DNA of 64,000 nucleotides from JL08 sp039969355 (lineage in GTDB: Bacteria; Pseudomonadota; Alphaproteobacteria; Rhodobacterales; Rhodobacteraceae), in the NCBI GenBank assembly GCA_039969355.1, contig JBDVOA010000029.1, positions 310,001 through 374,000 on the forward strand, given 5' to 3'. Positions 34,622 through 43,370 of the stretch are shown here, in pieces. The position numbers were made by a program, and so were the translations under genes. The first letter of the stretch is position 1, and every line of letters begins with the position of its first letter. The notes under the pieces were generated by a model. It was not told the DNA's origin. It did no database searches and saw only the letters and a program-made list of their open reading frames with translations.

Positions 34622-35124
34622 GCGTCTGCTTTTGGTTTCTCGCCCTCTGCCTGCCGGCGCCCGATTTCGGCGCGGTATAGGCTGAGGAAGTCGATATTTT
34701 CGAGATTGAGCGGTGGGAACCCGCCGTCACGTGTGATGTCACTGACAATACGACGCAGGAAAGGGAAGATCATGCGGGGGCATTCGATCAGCAAGTACGG
34801 GTGTAGCTGATCATCTGGAACGCCTTCGACGTGGAAAATGCCAACGTAATCCATATCGAGCAAAAACAGCTCAGATTCATTGTCTTTGTCCTTAGAGGTA
34901 ACAACAAGATCAATGGCCACTTCGTACTGGTGATCGGGCCCGCGTTTTTTGGCGTTCAGATTGACCTGAACCTGAATGTCTGGCTTTACGTCACCACCAA
35001 CGCCCTTTTGGGCCATAATGTTTTCAAACGACATGTCTCTGATGAATTGCCCCAGAATGCGCATTTGAATCGCGGGGGCTTGTGCGGGTGCCCCAGCGCC
35101 GTTGGCTTCGCCGTTTTCGGCCAT
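34618..35124 (-). CDS. secB: Protein-export chaperone SecB
   Basis: A 168-residue tetrameric cytosolic chaperone that hands preproteins to SecA. Diagnostic strings: QMRILGQFIRDMSFENI, KPDIQVQVNLNAK, YEVAIDLVV, LFLLDMDYVGIFHVEGV, and LIECPRMIFPFLRRIVSDITRDGGFPP broken over two helices. The N-terminal Ala/Gly-rich tail is typical of alphaproteobacteria. Leftward, convergent with dnaQ; 57 bp separate its start from the fxsA stop. Confidence 0.97.
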   Translation of the reverse strand: MAENGEANGAGAPAQAPAIQMRILGQFIRDMSFENIMAQKGVGGDVKPDIQVQVNLNAKKRGPDHQYEVAIDLVVTSKDKDNESELFLLDMDYVGIFHVEGVPDDQLHPYLLIECPRMIFPFLRRIVSDITRDGGFPPLNLENIDFLSLYRAEIGRRQAEGEKPKADA

Positions 35125-35181
35125 GAATACTCTCCTGATAGATTATGTTTGGGTGCGCTTTAGCAGCTTGGCCGAGGGGCC

Positions 35182-35673
35182 TCAATCCTTGGTCCAACCA
35201 GACTTTGGTTTTGGGCGTCCGTCTGTTTCAGGTTCCACTTCCTGAAAATCGCCGTCAATGATGTCGCCGCCGCGAGGTGTTTGTGGTTGCGCGTGTCTTG
35301 GGTCTCCGCCAACGCTGAAGCTCTGAACTTTGACGCGCGACCTGAGAAAGTTGAAAATCGCCCGTCTGACCGACGGGATAAGCAGTGAAAAGCCGATCGC
35401 ATCGGTGAAAAACCCCGGCGTTAGCAACAGCGCGCCAGAGAACAGGATCATCGCGCCATTTGCCAAAGGCTCGGTCGGATCCTGCATCTGGTTGAATGAA
35501 CCGCGGACCTGGCTAATCGCCATCAAGCCCTGCGCACGCACCAGCCAGGTACCAAGCACAGCAGTCAGAACAACAATCGCCAATGTCCAGCCCAGGCCAA
35601 TGGCTCCGCCGATTTGAATAAACAACGCTATTTCAATGAGCGGCACGGCCAGAAATGCCAAAAACAGCCACAT
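35182..35673 (-). CDS. fxsA: FxsA family membrane protein
   Basis: A 163-residue inner-membrane protein of the FxsA family (in E. coli its overproduction relieves phage T7 exclusion by F; the normal role is unknown). The N-terminal MWLFLAFLAVPLIEIALFI, the GLGWTLAIVVLTAVLGTWLVRAQG span and LLLTPGFFTDAIGFSLLIP are characteristic. The last about 50 residues are polar and Pro-rich. It reads leftward and is divergent from the Tim44-type gene across 107 bp. Confidence 0.88.
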   Translation of the reverse strand: MWLFLAFLAVPLIEIALFIQIGGAIGLGWTLAIVVLTAVLGTWLVRAQGLMAISQVRGSFNQMQDPTEPLANGAMILFSGALLLTPGFFTDAIGFSLLIPSVRRAIFNFLRSRVKVQSFSVGGDPRHAQPQTPRGGDIIDGDFQEVEPETDGRPKPKSGWTKD

Positions 35674-35780
35674 TTGGGTGCTCCTTTTCGACGCGGGTGC
35701 AGTGGACTTGACCCCAACGCTCCCCTACATAAGGACAGAAGGGGGCTGATACCATGCCCTAAGATTAACAAGAGGTTTAA

Positions 35781-36440
35781 ATGGATTCGCCCATGATCCA
35801 ACTACTGGTGTTGGCCGCCATCGCGATTTTTCTGGTTTTGCGTCTCAAGAATGTTCTTGGAACGCGGGAAGGCTTTGAAAAACCGCCACTTCCGATGCCC
35901 AACGGCAAGGATACGTCACGCCCTGATCTGGAAGTGATCGAAGGTGGACCTGATCGAGACATCGTCGACCACGTCGATGAGGGCAGCGATGAGGCAAAGG
36001 CACTTGCCGAAATGAAACGGGCTGAGCCGTCTTTTGGTGTCAGCGATTTCCTGCAAGGCGCGCGCGGCGCCTACGAGATGATCCTCATGGGGTACGAGCG
36101 CGGAGAGCTGTCCGCCATCCAGCCATTCTTGTCCGAAGAAGTTTACGAAAGCTTTGTTGATGGTGTCAGTGCCCGTGAAGATCAGGGCCTTACGATTGAG
36201 GCCGATTTCATTGGTGTCAGTGAATTGACGCTGACCGGCGCGACGTTTGATAATGCCACCAAGACAGCAGAAATCACCATGCGTTTCGTCGGAGAGCTGA
36301 CGTCCGTGGTGCGCGACGAAGGTGGAGATATTGTAGAGGGTAGCCCGACTGAAAAGAAACGCCAAAAGGACAACTGGACCTTTGCCCGCGTTATGGGCAC
36401 GGATGATCCGAACTGGCGGCTCATCGACACGGACGCATGA
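35781..36440 (+). CDS. Tim44/TimA-domain membrane-anchored protein
   Basis: A 219-residue protein with one N-terminal membrane span (LLVLAAIAIFLVLRLKNVLG) and a C-terminal Tim44-like domain (LQGARGAYEMILMGYERGELSAIQPFLSEEVYESF... ; KDNWTFARVMGTDDPNWRLID). The fold is shared with mitochondrial import component Tim44; bacterial TimA proteins are inner-membrane proteins found in alphaproteobacteria, with no proven import role. ATG follows AAGAGG. It overlaps mltA by 4 bp, so it is co-expressed with a cell-wall lytic enzyme. Confidence 0.88.
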   Translation: MDSPMIQLLVLAAIAIFLVLRLKNVLGTREGFEKPPLPMPNGKDTSRPDLEVIEGGPDRDIVDHVDEGSDEAKALAEMKRAEPSFGVSDFLQGARGAYEMILMGYERGELSAIQPFLSEEVYESFVDGVSAREDQGLTIEADFIGVSELTLTGATFDNATKTAEITMRFVGELTSVVRDEGGDIVEGSPTEKKRQKDNWTFARVMGTDDPNWRLIDTDA

Positions 36441-37474
36441 TTGGAACGGCGCGTGCGGCCTGCGTTGCGGGGTGGCTTATGACCGCTGCGGGCGCATCCG
36501 CCGAACCTACGTTTGAAATCCTTAATTTTGATGATCTGGATGGTTGGGAAGAAGACGATCACAGCGCTGCCCTAACCACCTTTCGCAATACTTGCATGGA
36601 TCTGGATGAACCAGACTGGCGTTCGCTTTGTGCGGTGGCGCACGACCAGAAAGATGCCAAAGCCTTCTTTGAATTATTTTTTCGCCCGATCTTGATCAGC
36701 GACGGGCAGGACGCTCTGTTTACCGGGTATTTTGAACCCGAACTCAACGGTGCGCGATACCCGTCAGGGCGTTATCAGTACCCGGTTTACGCGATGCCAC
36801 CAGAAGCTGCCAATTATAACCCGTGGTTGACCCGGCGCGAAATTCTGGATGGTAGCGTCATGCGGGGTCGCGGGTTGGAAATAGCATGGGTCGATGACCC
36901 GGTAGAGTTGTTTTTCCTGCAAATTCAAGGGTCTGGGCGGATAAAGCTGGAAAACGGCCAGACAATTCGCGTTGGGTATGGGGGGGCAAATGGCCATCCT
37001 TATCGCTCAATAGGGGTCGAGCTGGTGCATCGCGGGATCTACAATGCCCATCAGGTCAGCGCCGAGGTCATCAAGAACTGGGTGCGCCGCAACCCGGTCG
37101 CGGGTAAGGAATTGCTGTTTCACAATCCATCTTATGTGTTTTTTCGCAAACTCAGGCGGCTAGCGGCTGACAAGGGCCCATTGGGTGCAATGAACCGGTC
37201 GATCACGACGATGCGTTCTATCGCTGTCGATCCAAAATACACGCCGCTTGGTGCGCCGGTCTGGATTGAAAAGGATGGTAAGTTACCGTTACGGCGATTG
37301 ATGATTGCGCAGGATACAGGGTCAGCGATCAAAGGCGCACAACGAGCGGATGTGTTTTTTGGCACCGGGGACAAGGCGGGTGCAGAGGCTGGCAAACTTC
37401 GTGATCCCGGGCGCATGATGGTCTTGATGCCAATACAGCGTGCCTACGCCATGCTGCCGGAAAGCGCTTTATGA
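36437..37474 (+). CDS. mltA: Membrane-bound lytic murein transglycosylase A
   Basis: A 345-residue MltA that cleaves peptidoglycan glycan strands to 1,6-anhydro products. A signal peptide covers about residues 1-22 (cleavage near ASA-EP) with no lipobox cysteine, so it appears soluble in the periplasm rather than lipoprotein as in E. coli. The core has FTGYFEPELNGAR and FFLQIQGSGRIKLENG; the C-terminal 3D domain has IAQDTGSAIKGAQRADVFFG with the catalytic aspartates. Overlaps the Tim44-type gene and smr by 4 bp on each side. Confidence 0.94.
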   Translation: MIGTARAACVAGWLMTAAGASAEPTFEILNFDDLDGWEEDDHSAALTTFRNTCMDLDEPDWRSLCAVAHDQKDAKAFFELFFRPILISDGQDALFTGYFEPELNGARYPSGRYQYPVYAMPPEAANYNPWLTRREILDGSVMRGRGLEIAWVDDPVELFFLQIQGSGRIKLENGQTIRVGYGGANGHPYRSIGVELVHRGIYNAHQVSAEVIKNWVRRNPVAGKELLFHNPSYVFFRKLRRLAADKGPLGAMNRSITTMRSIAVDPKYTPLGAPVWIEKDGKLPLRRLMIAQDTGSAIKGAQRADVFFGTGDKAGAEAGKLRDPGRMMVLMPIQRAYAMLPESAL

Positions 37475-38052
37475 CCAAGCGACGGCTCACGCCCGAAGAT
37501 CTGGAATTGTGGCGCAGGGTGACGGAACAGACCAAAAGGACCCAGCCGCAGAAAAAGCCGCAGGATTTCTTAGGTGTACCGCCGAAACCCATTGTGGTTG
37601 ACGCACCCCGGCTGGCACCTTTCAAGATCGGCAGCGCTGCACGCAAGGCCCCGTTGGCGCATGATATATTGCCATCCTTGTCGGACCGGTTAGCCAAGAC
37701 GCCGGTACAAATGGACCGCAAGGCCTTTGGCAAGATGAAGCGGGGCAAGCTGGTGCCGGAAGGCAAGATTGATCTGCACGGCATGACGCTGGATCAAGCG
37801 CATCCGGCGCTGATCCGGTTCATCATGTCATCGCAGGCAGCGGGAAAACGGCTGGTTCTAGTGGTCACCGGCAAAGGAAAGTCCAGCCGCGACGATGGGC
37901 CGATTCCGATCCGGCGTGGCGTTCTGAAACATCAGGTGCCCCAATGGCTGGCGGCACCCCCGGTTGGTCAGGTTGTAATGCAGATTGCCGAGGCACACAT
38001 CAGCCATGGCGGGGTCGGGGCCTATTACGTTTATCTGCGCAAACAACGTTAG
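37471..38052 (+). CDS. Smr-domain protein (small MutS-related, endonuclease-like)
   Basis: A 193-residue cytosolic protein with a disordered basic N-terminal half and a C-terminal Smr domain: KIDLHGMTLDQAH (the conserved DLHG), VLVVTGKGKSSRDD (TGKG) and HISHGGVGAYYVYLRK. Smr domains are nucleases acting on branched DNA or on RNA at stalled ribosomes. It closes the rightward Tim44-mltA-smr unit and converges on the MFS gene with a 4-bp overlap. Confidence 0.9.
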   Translation: MTKRRLTPEDLELWRRVTEQTKRTQPQKKPQDFLGVPPKPIVVDAPRLAPFKIGSAARKAPLAHDILPSLSDRLAKTPVQMDRKAFGKMKRGKLVPEGKIDLHGMTLDQAHPALIRFIMSSQAAGKRLVLVVTGKGKSSRDDGPIPIRRGVLKHQVPQWLAAPPVGQVVMQIAEAHISHGGVGAYYVYLRKQR

Positions 38053-39266
38053 GCTGGCAAGGCGGATCTGGCCCGGCCAATGCCGATCATCATCATGAGT
38101 GTCGACACCACAAAATAGAAGGAGACGCCCAAATATTGCGTCTCAAGCCCGACACCGGCGTCAATTAATACTCCGGTGATGCCGGGTCCGATCGCCGAGC
38201 CAAGCACCATGACGGCAATCGCCGCTGCCTTGATAGATCCGATATGTTGCGTGCCATAAAATTCAGCCCAGAACGCGTTGGGCAATGTTGAATTCGCCCC
38301 GGCTGATAACGCGAGGAAGAAGAACCCGAGAACTGCAAAGGGGATGCTGGAAGTCATAGCGAATACCACGAACGCGGCAACCATCGGTAATTGATAAAGC
38401 GGCATCAGGCGCGCTGTGCCGAATTTGTCGAGCGCCCACCCTGAGACCAGCATCGCCCCGATGCCAAACAGGGTATAAAAAGGGAACAGCGCCACAAGTT
38501 GAAGATGCTCCATCCCTTTGATTTCGGCGAAATGAACCTGCTGAAAGAAGAAAGCGGTGTTAAAGGCTGATTGACCCAGTATGGCTGGAACAATGAACCA
38601 CAAAAGCGGATGACGCAGGGCCTGCGCGCGCGTCCATTGGCGGCCCCCCATGCCAACACTGCTGTTTTCGTGAGCCATCGATTGCGGAGTGCGTTCGTTG
38701 CGCAATAATAAACTCAAAACCGGAAGGCCAAGCACCGAGATACCCGCCGCAACGAGCCACAACAGGCGCCAGTCAACCAAGGCCAACATGGTCACAAAGA
38801 TGATCGGCAGCAACGCCTCGCCAATTGAAAAACCAAGTGATGCAATCGAAAGCGCCCGCCCGCGTGTCGCTACAAACCATCGGGCCATAGCGACCACTGC
38901 AATGTGGCTGGCCATCCCCTGCCCGGTAAATCGCAGCGCAAAAATGACAAAGGGTAATGCCCAGACCGCGCTGACAGTTGCCATTGCGATGCAGGCAAAA
39001 GCCAAGGCCAGCAGTGTAATCGCCCCCAGACCACGTGCACGAAATCGATCCGTCAGACCGCCTGCCCAGACCATTACGATCGCGGAGGTTGTTGTGCCCA
39101 GTGAATATATCCCGCCCCACTGGCCATGTGACAGATCAAATTCTGCACGGATTTCCCCGGCAAAAATCGAAATGAAATAGGTCTGCCCAAAGCCTGACAT
39201 GAACGTAAGCAACGCCCCGGCCGTAAGCCAGGGTGCGTTTGCGCGCAGAAATTCTGTCAAATACAT
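38049..39266 (-). CDS. Major facilitator superfamily transporter
   Basis: A 405-residue polytopic inner-membrane protein with about 12 hydrophobic spans. Between spans 2 and 3 it has the MFS loop GGLTDRFRARGLGAI (a variant of G-x-L-x-D-R-x-G-R-R), and FYTLFGIGAMLVSGWALDKFG repeats the pattern in the second half. Substrate unknown. Its N-terminal string MYLTEFLRANAPWLTAGALLTFMSGFGQTYF is typical of the roseobacter MFS proteins placed beside mltA-smr. Monocistronic leftward, 39 bp after the lipoprotein hydrolase gene. Confidence 0.88.
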   Translation of the reverse strand: MYLTEFLRANAPWLTAGALLTFMSGFGQTYFISIFAGEIRAEFDLSHGQWGGIYSLGTTTSAIVMVWAGGLTDRFRARGLGAITLLALAFACIAMATVSAVWALPFVIFALRFTGQGMASHIAVVAMARWFVATRGRALSIASLGFSIGEALLPIIFVTMLALVDWRLLWLVAAGISVLGLPVLSLLLRNERTPQSMAHENSSVGMGGRQWTRAQALRHPLLWFIVPAILGQSAFNTAFFFQQVHFAEIKGMEHLQLVALFPFYTLFGIGAMLVSGWALDKFGTARLMPLYQLPMVAAFVVFAMTSSIPFAVLGFFFLALSAGANSTLPNAFWAEFYGTQHIGSIKAAAIAVMVLGSAIGPGITGVLIDAGVGLETQYLGVSFYFVVSTLMMMIGIGRARSALPA

Positions 39267-39305
39267 TGAATCAAAATCGGATTGATCATGATGTGGCTCA
39301 AGGCG

Positions 39306-40421
39306 CTAGCGTTCCGATCCGACTATTGTCTGGGTAGCTGAGTTCTGGGTGCTGGTGACGCCCGGCAACAGGCCGGACATTCCGGATTCACCTCTCAATA
39401 AGTCCCGATCGTAATTTTCTTGATTGTCCAATATCGAAATGAGTGCAGGCGAGCTTCCGGCAACAAAATGAGCTGTTTTGCTATCTTTGGAAAACGCGGT
39501 GACGTCTATGAATGTAACCGGAAAATCAGATAGTTCACCAATCTGGCTCAGATTCCCTAGTCGTGCAGGCCTGCCAGAAAACCTCGCAGCGATTCGCAAA
39601 GCCGGGTCATCGGTTGACGTAAAAACGATAAAGGGCTGAGGTAATGGATTGACCTGGCTTGCCTGAGATCGAAAAACATCAATGTCGATGTCAGGGGAAA
39701 TTAGCACGACACCCGATATTGAGTCGGCGGACCAGCCCGGGTGTTTCAGATCGATCTCCCGCAAAGATTCCATTGATAAAAACGCACCCATCGAATGCCC
39801 AACCAACACAATGCGTTGGATGCCCGATCGAAGCAGGTCGATCAGCAGTTGCGCCAACATATCCCGTCCAGAAAGCACAGAATCCTTGTCGTAGGCATAC
39901 CCAAAAGCAGTGCCGCGACTGGGCCAGGAAAACGCTATCACCTCGCCCGGTATTTCCAGATCATGTTTGAGTTGCGCTGCGCGAAAGGCAGCTTCGGAAA
40001 GGCTGTTGTTGTACCCATGAACAAAAACAGTAACTTCGCGCCCATCAGCTGGTCGATTTCTAACCGCACTGTGCAAGTTGGATTCAAAAGCTTTCTGATC
40101 CGGGAACATAATGCGCTGCGCAACAACGAAGTTTTTCTTCGGGTTCGGATTGTCCGGATTTGTCTTGATTACGCCTGGTTTACGTCCGGGGGGAAGAGAG
40201 ACCTGCAAATCGAGGAACCTCAATGAGGTTGTTCTGCCAGCGCCGAGAGTTCCATCAGACGTAAGATTCCGATTGGTAGCAACGTAAATGCTCTCGATCG
40301 TACCAATGGAAAAGGCCTCTGGCACAGCGCGTTCATCCGCAATGTTACTGCACGCTGCCAGCGCAAAGATGGAAAACAGATAGGCTAGTCTAGACAAACG
40401 AAAATCTTCCGGTGAAATCAT
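39306..40421 (-). CDS. Lipoprotein alpha/beta hydrolase (DUF900-type esterase-like)
   Basis: A 371-residue lipoprotein. Residues 11-24 (RLAYLFSIFALAAC) form a signal with lipobox ending at Cys24. The rest is an alpha/beta-hydrolase: VTVFVHGYNNSL (oxyanion hole), EVIAFSWPSRG, and nucleophile elbow VLVGHSMGAFLSMESL with the catalytic serine, followed by VVLISPDIDIDVF. This is the DUF900 family, whose members act as esterases/lipases of unknown substrate. The protein should be anchored to a membrane facing the periplasm. Leftward, 33 bp downstream of hslU. Confidence 0.87.
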   Translation of the reverse strand: MISPEDFRLSRLAYLFSIFALAACSNIADERAVPEAFSIGTIESIYVATNRNLTSDGTLGAGRTTSLRFLDLQVSLPPGRKPGVIKTNPDNPNPKKNFVVAQRIMFPDQKAFESNLHSAVRNRPADGREVTVFVHGYNNSLSEAAFRAAQLKHDLEIPGEVIAFSWPSRGTAFGYAYDKDSVLSGRDMLAQLLIDLLRSGIQRIVLVGHSMGAFLSMESLREIDLKHPGWSADSISGVVLISPDIDIDVFRSQASQVNPLPQPFIVFTSTDDPALRIAARFSGRPARLGNLSQIGELSDFPVTFIDVTAFSKDSKTAHFVAGSSPALISILDNQENYDRDLLRGESGMSGLLPGVTSTQNSATQTIVGSER

Positions 40422-40454
40422 TGGCTTTGATTTATCTGAGCCGAGGGGTCTCTT

Positions 40455-41762
40455 CTAGAGGACGTAACGGCTGACATCTGCAGATTTTGTGAGTGCGCCG
40501 AGATTATCGTCAACAAATGCCGCATCTACTGTCACTTCGTCGCCCGAGCGATCCGGGGCAGTGAAAGACAGTTCCTCAAAAACACGCTCCAACACGGTAT
40601 AGAGCCGCCGTGCACCAATGTTCTCGACGGATTGATTCACGTCTGCTGCGATTTTTGCCAAAGCGGCAATGCCGTCTGTTGTGAATGTTACGATGACGTC
40701 TTCGGTGCCCATCAGGGCTGTATATTGTAGAGTCAGCGCGTTGTCCGTTTCAGTGAGGATGCGCACAAAGTCCTCTTCGGTAAGCGCGCGCAGTTCGACG
40801 CGGATCGGAAGGCGGCCTTGAAGCTCTGGCAATAGATCAGATGGCTTAGCGATGTGAAATGCACCGGAGGCGATAAAAAGAATATGATCGGTCTTGATAG
40901 GCCCGTGTTTAGTGCTGACGATTGTGCCCTCAATAAGTGGCAGTAGATCACGCTGAACGCCTTCGCGGCTGACATCGCCACCACGTGCATCAGATCGCGC
41001 ACAAACCTTGTCGATTTCATCGAGAAACACGATGCCATTCTGTTCCACAGCGTTCAGTGCGGCGCGGGTAACAACCTCATCATCCAGAAGTTTGTCAGCC
41101 TCTTCACCGATCAGTATTTCGTAGCTCTCTGATACCTTGATTTTACGCTTTTTGGTGCGCCCGCCCATGGCTTTGCCGAACATGTCGCCTAAGTTCATCA
41201 TACCCATGTTGCTGCCTGGTTGGCCCGGGATTTCAAACATCGACATCGGATTTGAGGAATCGGAAATCTCCAGCTCAATTTCAGTGTCGTCCAGTTCGCC
41301 GGCTTTCAATTTCTTGCGAAAGACTTCGCGGGTGCCCTGTCGCGCGTCCTCGCCCGCGATTGCGCTGATTACACGTTCTTCTGCGGCGGCGTGAGCGTTG
41401 GCCTTTACATCTTCGCGCATCTGGTCACGGGTCATTGCGATGGCACTATCCACCAGATCGCGAACGATCTGTTCCACGTCGCGCCCGACATAACCCACTT
41501 CAGTAAACTTTGTGGCCTCGATCTTTATGAATGGCGCGCGCGCGAGTTTGGCCAGACGGCGACTGATTTCGGTTTTGCCAACACCGGTTGGGCCGATCAT
41601 CAGAATGTTCTTGGGATAAACTTCGTCGCGCAGGTCATCGGACAACTGTTTGCGGCGCCAGCGGTTTCGCAGTGCCACGGCAACGGCTCGTTTGGCGTCT
41701 GACTGACCGATAATAAATCTGTCCAGTTCGCTCACAATTTCGCGGGGGGTAAGGTCGGTCAT
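40455..41762 (-). CDS. hslU: HslU, ATPase subunit of the HslUV protease
   Basis: A 435-residue AAA+ unfoldase. Walker A is MIGPTGVGKTEISRRLAKL, Walker B is NGIVFLDEIDKV, sensor-2 and C-terminal LEELSFTAPDR... parts are present, and the intermediate (I) domain occupies about residues 110-225, with a Met/Gly-rich insert (GSNMGMMNLGDMFGKAMGG). It feeds proteins to HslV. In most bacteria it is directly downstream of hslV; here the two are on the same strand but separated by an opposite-strand DM13 gene. Confidence 0.97.
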   Translation of the reverse strand: MTDLTPREIVSELDRFIIGQSDAKRAVAVALRNRWRRKQLSDDLRDEVYPKNILMIGPTGVGKTEISRRLAKLARAPFIKIEATKFTEVGYVGRDVEQIVRDLVDSAIAMTRDQMREDVKANAHAAAEERVISAIAGEDARQGTREVFRKKLKAGELDDTEIELEISDSSNPMSMFEIPGQPGSNMGMMNLGDMFGKAMGGRTKKRKIKVSESYEILIGEEADKLLDDEVVTRAALNAVEQNGIVFLDEIDKVCARSDARGGDVSREGVQRDLLPLIEGTIVSTKHGPIKTDHILFIASGAFHIAKPSDLLPELQGRLPIRVELRALTEEDFVRILTETDNALTLQYTALMGTEDVIVTFTTDGIAALAKIAADVNQSVENIGARRLYTVLERVFEELSFTAPDRSGDEVTVDAAFVDDNLGALTKSADVSRYVL

Positions 41763-41921
41763 TGGCTGCTCTCTTTGATTGGTTGCCAGAACCTAAGCTT
41801 CGTTACAAAAAACACAACCCAGTCACAGCATATCACAGCTCTGTGCCGGGTATTCCTTTTATGGAAACTTGGGTTCACATAGAGTCACGATCAAAAACAC
41901 CCCAGATATTTGGAGAGACAC

Positions 41922-42299
41922 ATGATGAACCGCCGCAAATTTCTCGCTACTTCCGCAGGTCTTGCTGCTTCGGGTCTCGCACTCCCGGCTCTTGCTGGAG
42001 GGCACGGACGTCTTGGTACGTTTGAAGGTGCAAGTAATCACGTAACAACAGGTACCGCTGAAATCGCTGATGGAAAAGTGAACCTATTGGATGACTTCAC
42101 CTTTGATGGCGCACCTGATCCGAAAGTGGCGCTGGGCAAGGATGGTTATGATCCGAAAACGCTGATGACAGCATTGAAGTCAAATTCAGGCGCGTCTTCT
42201 TATGAGATTCCGGCAGGTATTGACGCCTCGGCTTACAATGAGGTTTGGATTTGGTGCGAACAGTACAATGTGCCGCTGGGGGTCGCTAAACTAAACTAA
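41922..42299 (+). CDS. Tat-exported DM13-domain protein
   Basis: A 125-residue protein with a twin-arginine signal: MMNRRKFLATSAGLAASGLALPALA, cleavage after ALA near residue 25. The mature part is one DM13 domain: a beta-rich N-terminal half (ITTGTAEI, NLLDDFTFDGAPDPKVALG) and the hallmark YNEVWIWCEQYNVPLGVAKL, with its single conserved cysteine proposed to serve in redox. ATG 41922 follows GGAGAG; a second ATG is at 41925. It reads against hslV and hslU and overlaps the hslV stop by 4 bp. Tat export suggests it folds or acquires a cofactor in the cytoplasm. Confidence 0.87.
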   Translation: MMNRRKFLATSAGLAASGLALPALAGGHGRLGTFEGASNHVTTGTAEIADGKVNLLDDFTFDGAPDPKVALGKDGYDPKTLMTALKSNSGASSYEIPAGIDASAYNEVWIWCEQYNVPLGVAKLN

Positions 42300-42850
42300 C
42301 CCATCGTTTCAACGGTGAGGTTGCCGTTGGTATAGACACAAATGTCGCTTGCGATGGCCATGGCCTTGCGGGCGACGTCCTCGGCACTGAGGTCCGAATC
42401 CATCATGGCCCGGGCGGCAGCGAGGGCGTAATTCCCCCCTGACCCGATTGCGGTCACGTCATGTTCGGGTTCCAGCACGTCACCGGCCCCGGTGATGACC
42501 AGTAATTCCGAGCCGTCAGTCACGATCAGCATTGCCTCAAGCTTTTGCAGGTATTTGTCAGTGCGCCAGTCCTTGGCCAATTCTACGGACGCTCGGGCAA
42601 GCTGACCCGGCGTTGCTTCGAGCTTGGTTTCCAGTCGTTCCAGCAGAGTAAAGGCGTCAGCAGTTGAGCCCGCAAACCCTGCGACAACGTCAAAGCCACC
42701 GGGACTTAACCGGCGAACTTTTCGGGCACTACCTTTGATGACGGTCTGGCCCAAAGATACTTGCCCGTCTCCGGCAATGACCACTTGCCCGCCTTTCTTG
42801 ACGCCGATGATTGTGGTGCCGTGCCAGCCGGGGAAATCTTGCTGTGCCAT
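42296..42850 (-). CDS. hslV: HslV, proteolytic subunit of the HslUV protease
   Basis: A 184-residue threonine protease. The propeptide MAQQDFPGWHG precedes the catalytic N-terminal threonine (Thr12) in GTTIIGVKKGGQVVIAGDGQVSLGQ, with the catalytic lysine region GSARKVRRL and VAGFAGSTADAFTLLERL following. The ATG follows AGGAGACGACAA. The usual neighbour hslU is 0.5 kb further on. Confidence 0.97.
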   Translation of the reverse strand: MAQQDFPGWHGTTIIGVKKGGQVVIAGDGQVSLGQTVIKGSARKVRRLSPGGFDVVAGFAGSTADAFTLLERLETKLEATPGQLARASVELAKDWRTDKYLQKLEAMLIVTDGSELLVITGAGDVLEPEHDVTAIGSGGNYALAAARAMMDSDLSAEDVARKAMAIASDICVYTNGNLTVETMG

Positions 42851-42960
42851 TTGTCGTCTCCTGTCGGTTTGGACTTATATGACGTTGCAAAGGCAGCGGA
42901 ACAAGACCTGACGTTCGGCGTGTGGGTTATTCTTCGTTGGGCATCGTCGTGCACGAAAAA

Positions 42961-42986
42961 GCCCTGCGGAACGAGTTCGGCAGGGC
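42961..42986 (-). terminator. Rho-independent terminator of the addB-addA-trxA transcript
   Basis: On the minus strand GCCCTGC ... GCAGGGC forms a 7-bp GC-rich stem with extra pairing inside (CGAAC/GTTC), directly followed by TTTTT (42956-42960). It lies 25 bp after the trxA stop, so it should end the leftward transcript carrying trxA and insulate hslV. Confidence 0.8.
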
Positions 42987-43011
42987 TTGTTTTAGATGGA
43001 TGTGGCGTTGA

Positions 43012-43332
43012 TCAGATTGCGCCTTCGATCCAGTTTTGCAGCGTCGCCTTTGGCGCAGCGCCCGCACGGTTTGAAATCACTTCACCATCCTTGAAAATGA
43101 ACAGCGCCGGGATGCCTCGCACGCCCATGGCAGCAGCAGAATTAGGGTTGCTGTCTACGTCTACTTTGACGACTTTGATTTTGTCGCCCATTTCGGTCGA
43201 CAGTTCTTCAAGCGCGGGCCCGATCTGTTTGCATGGACCACACCACTCGGCCCAGAAATCAACCACTACGGGAAGTTCGGACTGTTTTACTTCGGTGTCG
43301 AAGGTTTCATCGGTAGCGGCAACAGTGGCCAT
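43012..43332 (-). CDS. trxA: Thioredoxin
   Basis: A 106-residue classical thioredoxin with active site WAEWCGPCKQIGP (Cys31 and Cys34) and the cis-proline loop GIPALFIFKDG. It reduces disulfides in the cytoplasm. ATG follows CAGGAGACACC. It lies 38 bp downstream of addA and ends at the terminator 42961-42986. Confidence 0.97.
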   Translation of the reverse strand: MATVAATDETFDTEVKQSELPVVVDFWAEWCGPCKQIGPALEELSTEMGDKIKVVKVDVDSNPNSAAAMGVRGIPALFIFKDGEVISNRAGAAPKATLQNWIEGAI

Positions 43333-43370
43333 GGGGTGTCTCCTGACAGGAAATGCGTTGAGAGGTGAAC

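Noticed and set aside
35755..35780. TTAACAAGAGGTTTAA before the Tim44-type gene as CtrA box
   Set aside because: Spacing between TTAA words is 8, not 7; it also contains the ribosome site.
42851..42911. Heat-shock sigma (RpoH) promoter before hslV
   Set aside because: A CTTG word and a CATATAAG word are present but about 20 bp apart, which does not fit the RpoH spacing.
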